A stretch of DNA of 64,000 nt from Osmia lignaria lignaria (lineage: Eukaryota; Arthropoda; Insecta; Hymenoptera; Megachilidae). The stretch spans positions 12,498,692 through 12,562,691 of the forward strand of contig NC_135039.1 of assembly GCF_051020975.1 (NCBI RefSeq). The letters run 5' to 3'. A program made the position numbers and the translations under genes. The notes under the pieces were generated by a model. That model saw only the letters and a program-made list of their open reading frames with translations. It was not told where the DNA came from and did not search any database. The number at the start of each line of letters is the position of its first letter. The stretch's first letter is position 1. Shown in pieces: positions 27,101 to 39,100 of this stretch.

Positions 27101-30100
27101 ATAGATTGAGAGGTTTCATTGTATTTGATTTTCCACTATCCATTATGCAATAATAGAAACGAAATTAGATACAATGTTGAATCGTTAGTGGTCATGATTT
27201 TAATTCCACAGTACTTGTACAGTATCCACTTTGGTTTATAATTTCTAGTATTATTGATGTTTCACTCTGCTTCTCTTTACGCAATTCCCTAAATTATTCG
27301 AACCGTGTATAAACGGGGATTATTTGATTCAACCTATAACTGGTGAGTTGGAATTTAACATATCCCTATTTATCCAATTAATTATCAAGGATTAAAAATT
27401 AATAAAAATCACTTAGAAAATAAATGATTTTGCCTCCCTCTAAATTTAATTAATTTTCAATTTTTCGTGTTACTTCAAGAAAATAACTATAATATTTGCC
27501 ATGTTTGAACGGAAATCGATAAAAGAAAAATATAGAAAGTTAGAGTCCGAGAATATTAGTTTTATTCTTGACGCAAGTTGTACTTGGAAGTGGCTGTTTT
27601 TCTTGCGATGTTGGAACACCTGTATCGATATTGTTAGAAATTTTGCACTGGCAAGAAGAAACTTTATTTCTTGGCAAATCAGATTTATCCGTTGTGCGTG
27701 TTACACGTTGACTACGATAGAAAAAAAGAGGGTGCGAACTTAAAGCAATTTATTTGTTTCAGACGATAGTAATGTACCCCCGTCCAAACGTTATAACGTG
27801 CACGGTACGAGTATGGCTGCGAGAAATTGGATTCTCCCTCACCTACGGCGCCTTAATGCTCAAAACTTGGCGGTAAGTAAGAGTAACGACGTTTCAAATG
27901 TTGTTTAACTTTCCACTCGAAAATTTCGAGCAAGCCCTGTTTGTTTAACAAATGAAAATCTTGCGTCAGAGAACTTGGAGGAGAACAAGTGTTATTACGT
28001 GCTAAGGGCTACTATACATGTATGCGTTTCATAGTGTTTCCATATTGAGAAAATGAAATTCTACCCTGTAAATTAACTCAGCTGTTTTGGAGAAATTTTG
28101 AATCATTTTCCATGATTCAGTGGAAAATTTATTGCTGGGTGTTAGAAATATTTGGTACTATTGTAAATAATTATATTGTTTTAGAAGACTTTTATGAGTT
28201 TTGAGATGGAAAATTTCTTTGTGATTTTCCTGAAGATTTTCCATAACTTGGATAATTTTCCATAAATTAAAAAGATTTTCCTATGATGTGGAGAGGTTTT
28301 CCATGGCTTAAAGGGATTTTTCTATAACTTAGAAAACTTTTCCATGATTTGAAACATTTCTGTAATGAATTTTCCATTTTCTAAGGACATTCACTATAAT
28401 TTCCAAGTATTTTCCAAAACTTGCTACATCAATTATTCCTCAACACCACTGTCACCCTACATAAATGATCATTCAAACCCTATCTTCGTCAGGATGGTCC
28501 CCAGAGTTGTATAAAAATTTCAGCCAACATATTCCACCCCCAAACCTAGCTGAAAGAGAAGCATTATTAATTAAATTATTTTAAAAGGCAGGGAAAACAT
28601 TTATACCGTAGTAGTTACCGATTCTGCGCTCGGAAATCCTCACATTTCGGTTAAATAAATAAATGTATTAAGTTAGGAAAGGGATTTATCGTGGGAGCGG
28701 TGGACAGGAAACGTGGCAAAGGGGAGGACGTGTGCTTGGCCCAAAGCTTTACTCGTTGAAACGAGAGCATCGGTCTAACTGGCTAACGGATTCGAGGGTC
28801 GAAAACTGGAACGAAGTTTTTTTTCTCTTGTATTCAACTGACAAAGAGCGAAGAGCGGTGGGACGGAGGGGTGGTCGATGAGAGAGACTGGGGGATGAAA
28901 GTCGTGGGCAATCTTTGTCCTGGAATCTGCGCATCGCCGGAAATCCTGCAACTGCTCGAAAATAGGGTTCTCGTGGGAAGGGACGAAGAAAGACGAGAAG
29001 CGGGGAGTTACACACTCATTGACCAACGTTCGCTGAAAACTTTTGACCTCGATCTATGCATCTCAGCCGGGTTCATCATTGAAAATCTATGGACAGAACA
29101 GGAAGAGGAAGGGCACAGTCCAGTACAGGCCGTTGAAAACGATTGTTTCGCAGTGACCCAGTGGACAGAAGTATGGAATATGTTTGATCTGTGGGATAGG
29201 TGTTGTAGTCTTGGGAAAATCTTTTTTAGTCAGGAGAAAATCTCTCCGAGTCATGAGAAAATCTATTTGAGTCATGGGAAAATCTCTTTCGCGCCTTGGA
29301 GAATTTTTTTGAGTCATGGAAAATTTTCCCGAGTCGTGGAAAATTCTTTTGAGCCGTAAAAAATTTTCCCGAGTCGTGGAAAATTCTTTTGAGTCGTGAA
29401 AAATTTTCCCGAGTCGTGGAAATTTCTTTCGAGTTATGGAAATTTCTTTTGAGTCATGGAAAATTTTCCCAAGTCGTGGAAAATTCTCCTGAGTGGTGGG
29501 AGAAGTTCTTAACTCGAAGAAAATTTCTTTGAACCATGGAAAGTTCTTAAGAGTCTTTGAAAATTCTTCCAAGTCGTGGAAAAATTCTCTTGAGTCATGG
29601 AAAATGCTCCTGGGTCTTAAAAAGTTCTCCTGAATCGTGAAAAGCTTCCCCTCGTGATGGAAAATTCGTTGTAAAATCCAGAACCATCCATAAAATTTTC
29701 GATACGTATACCTTTTCGTGAATCCGTCAGTTTCTATCCTTCTTTATATCTGTTTTATGACTAAACAGTGCGGTCTTCAACGAAGATCGATCAGTTTCAC
29801 CTAACAACCCCAGAAAATTCTTAACCGAAGTACCATCTATTCCTTCTTCCTCTTATTTCAATGTCAAACACTGAACAGTCTTTAGCAAAAGTTGGCCAAA
29901 GTCAAGTGAACAACGATAAACTGTCAGAAGTCCTATAGGAAATTGATTGATCCTTGGGGAACGTGAAACCGGTACCCAACGTCAAAGGCACTTCGATCTA
30001 CGGTTGGAGATCACAGGAATTCCAAGAGGGATGTCCAAACTTTTCCCGCCTGTCAACAACTTCTCATGGTAACTCCTTAATCGGTCGAAGTGCTGTTTTG

Positions 30101-33100
30101 AGCGGGCAAGGCAACCAGGTCAGCCGGTGGTACACGCGTAATTGTAGAGCGATACCATAGGCAGATGAACGGTTCTCAGGCCAATAGTGTGTATTGTCTG
30201 GGTAATCAATGATCACTAGGTAGGGATGCAATCTGAGACTGTTTTGCCCTGTGCCTTTTCATCAATCGGCTGTCTGCGCGAAGTCAAGATCAATAAATCC
30301 ACGACGGATGAACGGTGTCCCGAATCCCCGACGAGCGGTCGATGAATAGTCGCGGTCCAGGTGTAAATTTGAAGGTGATTTTGATTGGACTGATGATTGG
30401 TGTTGACACTTCGCATTATGCGCTCATCCTGATATAGCACAGGGCCATCCCCAATGCCCTGGGTGACTGTGTCGAAACTTTCAGGTCCTTCTTGGTCTAG
30501 AAACATTATCGACATCCGACTGCTTGCGACCGTGTTAACAAGTGACTCAACAAGTCCAGGACATGGACCCCGGGTCAAAGCAACGTTTCCATCCACCGAG
30601 TGCTGGATACTCGTTGAAAGGATCTTTTTCTGCCTCCGCGACGTCGAAACGTCGATGGTACTTGAGATTAAAGGACAAAGGATGAAAGCCTGTCCGCCTC
30701 GCATTCGTATAAAGACCTCCGGTCTCAAAGTTAACTGTTTCCTCGACCAGTTAAAGGTTACCTGGATAAAGTTCAGGCCAAAATGTTTGGCGCGATTCAG
30801 CGAAGGTTCTTAAGCTGTATTAAGAGTTCGCCAAGTTCATTACGTAAATTCATCTATATGGTATCCCCGCTAATAGGCACGCCATTAAATGGATGCTAAG
30901 ACGATTACCCGAGGGATGGATGGCCCTTTTCCTGCGGCTCTCTTTCTGGCGAAGTAAACTTTTTTGATTCGTAGCTACCTTCTTTTATTCCCACGAGTGT
31001 GCTTCACTTTGATCGAGAAGATTTCATTTCTGAAGATGATGCATCCCTCGAGGACACTACTGGACAGAGGGAGAGGTGTAGCCCGCTGAGTGTCCTCCTT
31101 GTTTCCTGAGGGGACAACATTGAATTATAGTAGACAATTGACCCGCTTCGGTCTCTATATTCAGAAAATTGAATTTCTTTATTGCTTCCACGATGTTTCA
31201 GCTTCATAGAGTGGCCGTTCCACTCTATGTTCCACAGCCACTGTGGAGCTAACCGCTAGGGATCCCTAGATCTTAAAAGTAACTAGAACCACTGAATCCC
31301 ATTCAGCCTCTTCTCACCCAATGGTCCCTGGTCTTTTGCTTTCAGCATATCGGTGATATTTAGGGTGAAATCGGCCAAGGCGGTGAAAATAACTGATGGC
31401 AGCCTACTGAAGCGTCTGGGCGTCATCGTGATGATATTCAGCGTGTTCCTGAGTATCCGCACCCTGGTCGCACCACCTGTGGTGATAGTTGCACGAACGG
31501 CTGATGATCTGAAGGCTTATCTCTGCCGAACCGACTGGTGGGATCACAGTTTTACCACACGTGAGTGATTTACATTGCTCTATTTTTTTTTTAATTTACA
31601 ACTGGTTGTTTGGGGTGGGGGGGAGGAGGATTCTCGTCAAACCACTTTCATCATAAACTCACCTAACATAAACTGAGAACTACTGCACCACTTAAAATTC
31701 TTGATTCATTTCACGAACCTCGAAAAAAGTTTTTTCCCCAAAATTTGCAACAACAAAAATTCGTGCACGAACAGAAGAGAATTTCAGCTTTGGACACGAG
31801 CCAACGGAGAGCTCGTGAAAGCTTCTATTTGTTAAAATTTCTGGCTTTATTCCCAGCACTCGATCACCTTAACCTTTATCCAATAAAATAGATGGATATG
31901 TGTCCCTCGAAAAAAAGAATTTCATTGGAATTTGTCAATTTTACTTAAAAACGATATTGTCCCATTCTCGACGCAGGATTTCTTTCATTACCATTCACCG
32001 GGAACTAATTAAATTCGTGGTGCGAATGGACAGAAACGATAAGTTCCGAGGAGAAATAATGTTAATTAGCTCGAAACTCGTGTTAAATTTCATGGAAATA
32101 ATATCAGATTACTCCCGGCAGACATTCATATAAACCGTTCTCTTCTGCAGGTGTCATGCTTTTGTTGTGTTATTTTAGTATTCAATTATATGCTCCTTTT
32201 GTTTCTACTTCGTTATATTGATAGTCTCCTCTGCTTTGCTTGTTGCGTATTGGATTGCTTTCATGAGGATTCCTCCAGATATTGTTACCACGTTACAACT
32301 ACAATATTTATTTCCTTACAAAATGTAACTTAATTCTTTTTAATTATAACCTTTACTTCTATATATTTGAATTTCTTTTCATTTATCTGTGGATATTTCA
32401 ACATTTTTGTGAGGTTATGTGAGCCACCATATTGCTTACGTCACAAAATGGCCTCCATACAAATTAACCTAACCTAACCTAAATCCACATTGAAAGTTTT
32501 TAATTATTTGAGTAGGTATTACAATAAAAAATGATTATATATTCATTTATAGAACCTACTTGCTGAACTATGAAAGGAAAACCTAACCTCTGATAACTGT
32601 CCTTATTTGATTCCACTGTGAAAGGGTTAACATTTTATCAGAACCATTATTGCGAGACTCAATATTCTCGCGTCTTTTCAAGCAACGGAAACTCGATTTT
32701 CGAATATCAGTCCAATCGATAGATACGTTTCGAGGTAGTCTGAGATTAAGATGACCCGATATCAAAGCGACGTTTCCATTCGATAATGACATCAAGATTC
32801 ACGAAACTTAAAGAGTCGCAAGATATCTGAAATTCAAAATCAAGATATTTTATAGAAAAATTTGGAATTTAAGATCCACAACTTAAATTAAAGGGAAAGA
32901 ATGAAATGTCACTCTTTCTTTTACTATTTTAGGGCCTGTGAAATATTTTCGAAGAATAGTTGGAAAGATAACTGCATGGATAGATTAAAATAGGGAGCCT
33001 CGTACTTTGAGACACCCTGTATATTTCAGTCGATTCATTGGAAACACGATTCTTTACTCAAGCTGGACATATCTGTGCTAGACACCATCAATTTACAAAA

Positions 33101-36100
33101 CAACCCAGTCAACGTTCATCGAATATTTTTGCAGCTGGTAATCTAATCGAGTTCGACCATTTACTGAAATGGAAACAACGTTTCGTACTCAAATAATTTA
33201 TGAAGGGAGAAACTGCAGTCATGTTTGAAAATGTTTTCTGAAAGCTGCAGTAAATAGTGACGGTCTCCTTTCAATAATTTCAACGTCAAATTTAATTTAA
33301 AAAAAAGAAAGAAACCTATAAAATTTTATTTTAACAAATATTTGAAAATTTACAACAAAACATCAGAAGGATGCTAGAAATTCCATCTTATCGTTTCTTT
33401 TTCTTTTTTACAATTTGTTGATAATACAGTTAGATACACGTGATGGACGTTTTCCCAGGATTAAAACTCGTGGCTGATGTTGTTTCTGGATCGAACAAAT
33501 CCGCGATGTATGTCCCTTTCATCGAGTCCAAACACGATCGTAAACGTTTGTTTGTACAAATATCACGGTATCGATGTAACTTTTATCCGGTCACGAAATG
33601 TTTACCATCATTTTCTTTCTCACCGAAACATTGGAGAAATGATACAATTTTAATTTACTTCTGATTTATCATCAATTTCTGGTAATTATCCGTGAACAAA
33701 CATGTTATATCGATGGAGAAAAGTGTTTGTTTAACTTCGATTCGAACTTCCTGTTATCTGCACTGGGAAAATAAACCGTGGATCCTCTTCCTCTCGTTTA
33801 TAATAATGGTAACTGGCTAATGGAATAAATGGAACGACCTTTCGTAATAAACTCTGTGTAAATGGGAAATATAATTTTACATTATTAAAAATGATTTTTA
33901 GGAGAAATATTTGAATTAAGAAATTAAGGAATACCTAATAATTGTCAGCTTACAAATTTATAAAAGCAATGATAGAAGTGAAGATTCAAATAATTGTACG
34001 TTGATCAAGATATTCCTGAAAATCCTGCTAATCCGATGGCCCAGTAATATTCATCCCTGGGATTAAACATCAAACTAACTGAGAATTCCTCGCTGGCAAA
34101 TTGCTCGTGGAAGGATGTAGTTATTCCTTAATACCTTTATCTGACAGACGGCATAATGCGATAGTAGCGCCACCTAGAATCCTCGGAGAGCGATCTGACA
34201 AAAGCACTATGATAGGATGTACCAGTACCTCCAGGACATTTCCTCTTCCTCATATTCTTGTTAAAATTCCTCATTTATGACTGATATTAACCCTCACACT
34301 TGAGATGAATTGAAATTCATCTTTACCTCTTTGTCTTCAAGGGAGGACAGTCCTTAATCCCAACAGTAACTGCATCTATTAAAATCCTTAGGATATATTC
34401 GATTTTAAAATACCGAGTCCTATTCATCTTATGGGGGGAGGCATTTCTATTAATCGATTGCAAAAAGAATTATTTGCCCATGCAAACACAAGTTTTGAAA
34501 ATGGCAGATAGTAAAAAGGCATCATCCTCCATTGTCCTAAGTCCTAAAGGTAAAGATGTCACTGAAATCTGTTTACCAGTTAAATTCCACAATAAATGGA
34601 GAAAATAGAAATAATACACCATAAAATTAATGGAAAGAGTAAGAAAATGATGGCAGCTAAATTAGAGAGTAAATCTGTTTGGTTTGAAAGTTCTGTCAGA
34701 AGGACTGGTAGAACAGATTGGGTATAAATTGATTGATCTCATTACTAATTATTGAATATCGTGAATAAATGGTGGAAAATATTCCCCCTTAGGAATGGTA
34801 GGTTAAATCTAGACTAATTGGCTCCATGAATAATTATCGATCGTAATGAATGCTTTCCAGAGATTTTCTTCCAGAGAAATTTATTCGGATAAGCTGATGC
34901 TATCAATAAAATACAAATTTTTAGAAATATATTTCAATTTACCAGAGAGAATAAATTAAATTAAATATAGAGGTTATGAGAGATACAACAATATTGTATT
35001 TTAATAAGGACAATGATTAAAGACCTTTGTTATTTTTAGAAATCCTAAAAAAAGGCATACTAGAATATGATAACCAAAAGCAAAACTAAATTGCCTCCAT
35101 TTTGTTGCAGTTGAGGTTATGTTCCTGATATGGGGTATCAGATTATGCATCGTGGTGAGAAAAACACCGTCAGAGTTTAATGAAAGCCGTTTCATCTCGA
35201 TGGCGATTTACAACGAATTTCTACTGTCAGTCTTCCTCAACGTTTCCATGTAAGTACTATCCGCCATTTTGTACAAGATGGTACTTCAGATAGATCCTAA
35301 CCTTAATTAAGAATTGTATCATGTTTCTGCAATCTGTTTCATTTTAAACACTACTTTAGTCCTTCATAACCTAAAATTTAGAAATACAATCTTTCAAAAT
35401 TATAGGTTAGTTTCAAAAAATCAGAAATATAACACTGATCACCTAACGAATCGTTAATTTCAATAATGTATTCGGCCCATAGCCGGCGGTCGTTTCTCGC
35501 GAATTGGAGCGGAATGCCGGAAGTGGTTGTGGTACGGTTTGGGGCGCACGTGTTTCGCATAAATAATGCTAGCAGAGTGCAGCAGCATCCTTTGCCGTCC
35601 GCTTGAAACGGTATCGAATTAAGCCGAACGTTTTATGAGAGGTTAGGGTTACATTTTCCCCGGGACCACCTATTACGCCTGGCTGGAGCCAAGGGAACGT
35701 TAACCTAACCTCTTACCGCTATTGCGTTCTTTAACGTTAATTGCGCCCACGAGGTATTCGGGCAGAAAAATTGAAATGGGAAAAGAGGTTGAGCTCCCAG
35801 ACAATTACTATTATGTATATCGCTCTGATTTCTTTCTGAGACACGAAAGACCCTCTTAAGCAAAGTATGTAACAAAAAAAGTTGAAAATTTATCACTAAA
35901 TAGACGTAAGACCTTCGGTGATAGAAATACGGTAAAAGGCCCGTTCACACCCGTGCAATCTTTCTCGTTGCAGGTTGTTCTTGCAGTCGCCGGCCAATCC
36001 GGATTTATTGTACGTGATATTTTTCTGTCACACTCAGCTTACGGTGACGCTGCTGCTGTGCCTCATATTTGGCAGCAAGGTAAGACGCGAGGATCGATCC

Positions 36101-39100
36101 CGTTCCCCTGTTTTCATGCGGTCCGCGACGTGACAAATGGCGGTGAGATCCTCGGGTCCTGAAGTCTGCGGCCAACCGGCGGAATTTATTTATTTCACGG
36201 CGCGCATATTGATCAGCTGGTAACAGCGCGTGGCCCCCCCGCATACCCTCTTCCGGGTTGCAACTTGTAAACTAGTCGAACAGCCGCTGTCTAATTTATT
36301 TTCACTGCAGGACGGCGATGAAAAATCGCTGACCCGTGGCAGGTTTCCCACGGGTCATGGTTTAAACCGAACAATGTTCTAGTGCTGTGATCTAGAATTT
36401 GGATTATATGGGTATTTTGCCATTTGACAAATGAACCCAATTAATACCCCTTAGGTTCAGAGACTTCTGTGTTACTAATAACCAGAATAGGTATTACCCA
36501 ATCGTTTAGCCTTATCAGTTAGTGCATCAATGTGAATTGGACTTTAAGTTCAGCAAACTGCTACTTAACTTTGGCTGATTAATTCATCTGAACCTTCAGA
36601 CTCTTTGACTTCAGCGAATCGTTAGGATTATACTGTACCTGTGATCCCACTTTTTGTGGGGTGGTAGCCGGGTTAATGAATCAGTGTCGCGAGAGTTTTT
36701 GTGGGAAAGTTTCCTAGGACCTTGGTGTCAATGTACCGAAAACGTCCCCCAAGTGACGTCGTATTAGCTAGACTTTGGATTTACGACGCACGTCAGTCGC
36801 TGTCCACCGTGGAGGACAAAAGCTTTGAAAGGACGAATGGTCTCCAAGGTCCTTAATTTAGAAAGTCTTGATCTCTCATTTGACCTACAGTGCCAGCCAT
36901 TTTTCTTGGACCACTTAGTCCTGGGCCGTCGCTGAAAAACAACGTTCTCCCACGTAGGCCTTAATAGCCGCTGCGCTCATTTGGGAACGCCTTTGTATTT
37001 TGACAAGGATTTAGCGGGGATTGATCTTATAAATCTTCGGTGCAAAAACTAAGACGGATTTTACTATTGATTAGATAGGTGAATATTGAAAGGGACGACG
37101 CTGAAGAAACGAGGTTCCATTCAATTCACTTTACTCCCAGCCCCTCCGGTGCAGCTTTACGGGCTACAAAAAGGGGAACGTCTGTCTTCTGCACCAATCT
37201 GCTGATTGATTTGCGGAGGAATCCTCTGTAGCGGTTAACAGTGCGAGCAGCTTATCCGTCGGTAAAGATGTACTTCTATTATCTACCTAAACGATTCCAG
37301 GTTTTCCCTCGCTCGTTCATGTGCCATTTCTCTATAGAACTTTGACTGTTCGACAAAGCAAATGTTCCATAGAGTTCAATTCAGGTTGATCCATAAATTG
37401 CAGCCGGCGTTGACATTAGCCGATGTACATTAAGGACTATGATTTTAGTAAAAGCCAGCCAAGTATGTCTCTCGCTTCCATGTGGTCACGGGACACGGGG
37501 TCGAACAAACTTACCGCCGTTGGCCAGATTTCTGACGGAAGTTCGAACAACGAAACTTCGCCATTTGGGCGAGGGCGGAGGATCCCCGCGAAAAACCGAG
37601 TGTCGACGAGACTGAAACTTGCCTGTTTAATGTAGGCCTACGTGGTGTTCCGTAGCGGGGGCAAGGACGACTCGAAGCACTTCGGAGCCACCGGGAAATT
37701 TCTGGGAAAAAGCAGCCGCCCAGCGGGCACTAGCAACCAGACAAACTCGATATCACTTCAGCAAGGAAACTTCACCGACGAGAGCGACGGTGCGACGGTA
37801 AGAACTCTACGAATCAGCCAAGTTCTTGCTTTTGCCTCGTAAAGTGTCCAAGTACGTTTCGCGCCATATGCTTCCGCCATTGGGCTAAGTAATAAGCAGT
37901 TTGAATCCAGGGACCATGGAATCAATATATGGCTGACCAGGACCAATTCAACTTCCTTCCATAAGAACTAGTCCTGTAGATTTAAAACCGCACATAATAG
38001 ATGATTAATGTCCTTGAAACAAACGTAGACAGAGTTTGCCACACGATCATTCATGTTTCGTAATTCCTGATAAGGAAGAACTCGTTCGAGATCAATCATG
38101 GTTATCATGTGCACAGGGACACCCTATACATCGCTGGCACACCGTGCAAGCAAATACCGATTAATAGTCATTGAACCGTCGTGACCCATTGTACGAAAAG
38201 CCGATTAATAGAACAGCGTGGCGCGTTAATTACGATATCGGGGCTATAGATGCCGATTTACTAATGACCCTCATTGTAATCCCTTTAGAAACTTACGGAC
38301 GACATGAATCAACCTAACCTCAAAAAATTATATCCGAAATATTCTGGGATTTTTTAAACCCTCGTAATGGATGCAGGGTTATTTTGACCCATCCATAGAT
38401 TTACTTTATTACTAAATTTAGAAATCAATTGTTCGATGGGAATTTTAAGGTTAGGACGGATCGATTAAAACCTAACCTCCTAAATCCCGATCGTGGTTCA
38501 GGGAATCGGCTTTCAACGACCGACCAAACGTGTACGAGGCATTTCAGCTCTGGTTGCATTAGTTTTGACAAAAGGGATCGCACGATAAAGGCCGAGCAAG
38601 AGAACAAATGTCATCCTCGAGGCTTTTAGGGCGGCAAAGATTGCCAGGCCGGTGGCAAAAAGCCTGGAAAATTGCGTCGACCTGAAAGACACGGTCGGTG
38701 AAACACAGAAAAAAGAGGGATTTAACTGAAACCTCATGCTTTGACATTCGACTGCCGATGATAGACCGAGAGACTAGTTTCTCGTCGATCGACCAACTTT
38801 TCAATCCCTTTCAGTTGGTAGAGATTAAATGAAAAACAAAGTCGACAATATTCATTGTTTGTAATCAATATTCATTGCTTGTAATCGACTAAATTTCTTT
38901 TTATTTAAATAATTTTTATTTTGAAAATTTATTTATTTTGAAAAATTTATTAGGTTACGCTGAATAAGCCTCAACTTTTAATCCATCGACATTAAACAAA
39001 AAACGAGTTCTTTTGCTTCTCTCATTGCAATAATTTGTTTATAATGGGCTAATTAGCCTTTTAGTGGAATATTGTTCTGTGGAATTATTTTCTGTTTTAA

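Larger units (their letters stand above)
27873..31345 (+). other. 3.5-kb intron between GPCR exons e and f
   Basis: Donor gtaagt, acceptor tttcag. It contains two degenerate short-period arrays in opposite orientations (listed separately). The stretch 29.7-31.3 kb holds a 170-codon open frame on the - strand that I do not accept as a gene. Confidence 0.75.

Noticed and set aside
28871..29359. 162-codon + strand frame
   Set aside because: Its second half is the 20-bp repeat and its first half lacks any motif; it sits in an intron of the GPCR gene on the same strand without suitable splice sites.
29087..29572. 161-codon - strand frame with a 20-residue repeat
   Set aside because: The periodicity follows from a 20-base DNA repeat read three units at a time; the frame runs into ordinary sequence with no domain.
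30216..30728. 170-codon open frame on the - strand
   Set aside because: It lies inside a GPCR intron, overlaps a long frame on the other strand, has no recognised motif and no splice or promoter context. A faint similarity in wording (GNVAL) to a frame at 32583-32795 is too short to count.
33000..33022. gagacaccctgtata word
   Set aside because: Resembles ends of widespread arthropod repeats, but no element body or partner end was found nearby.
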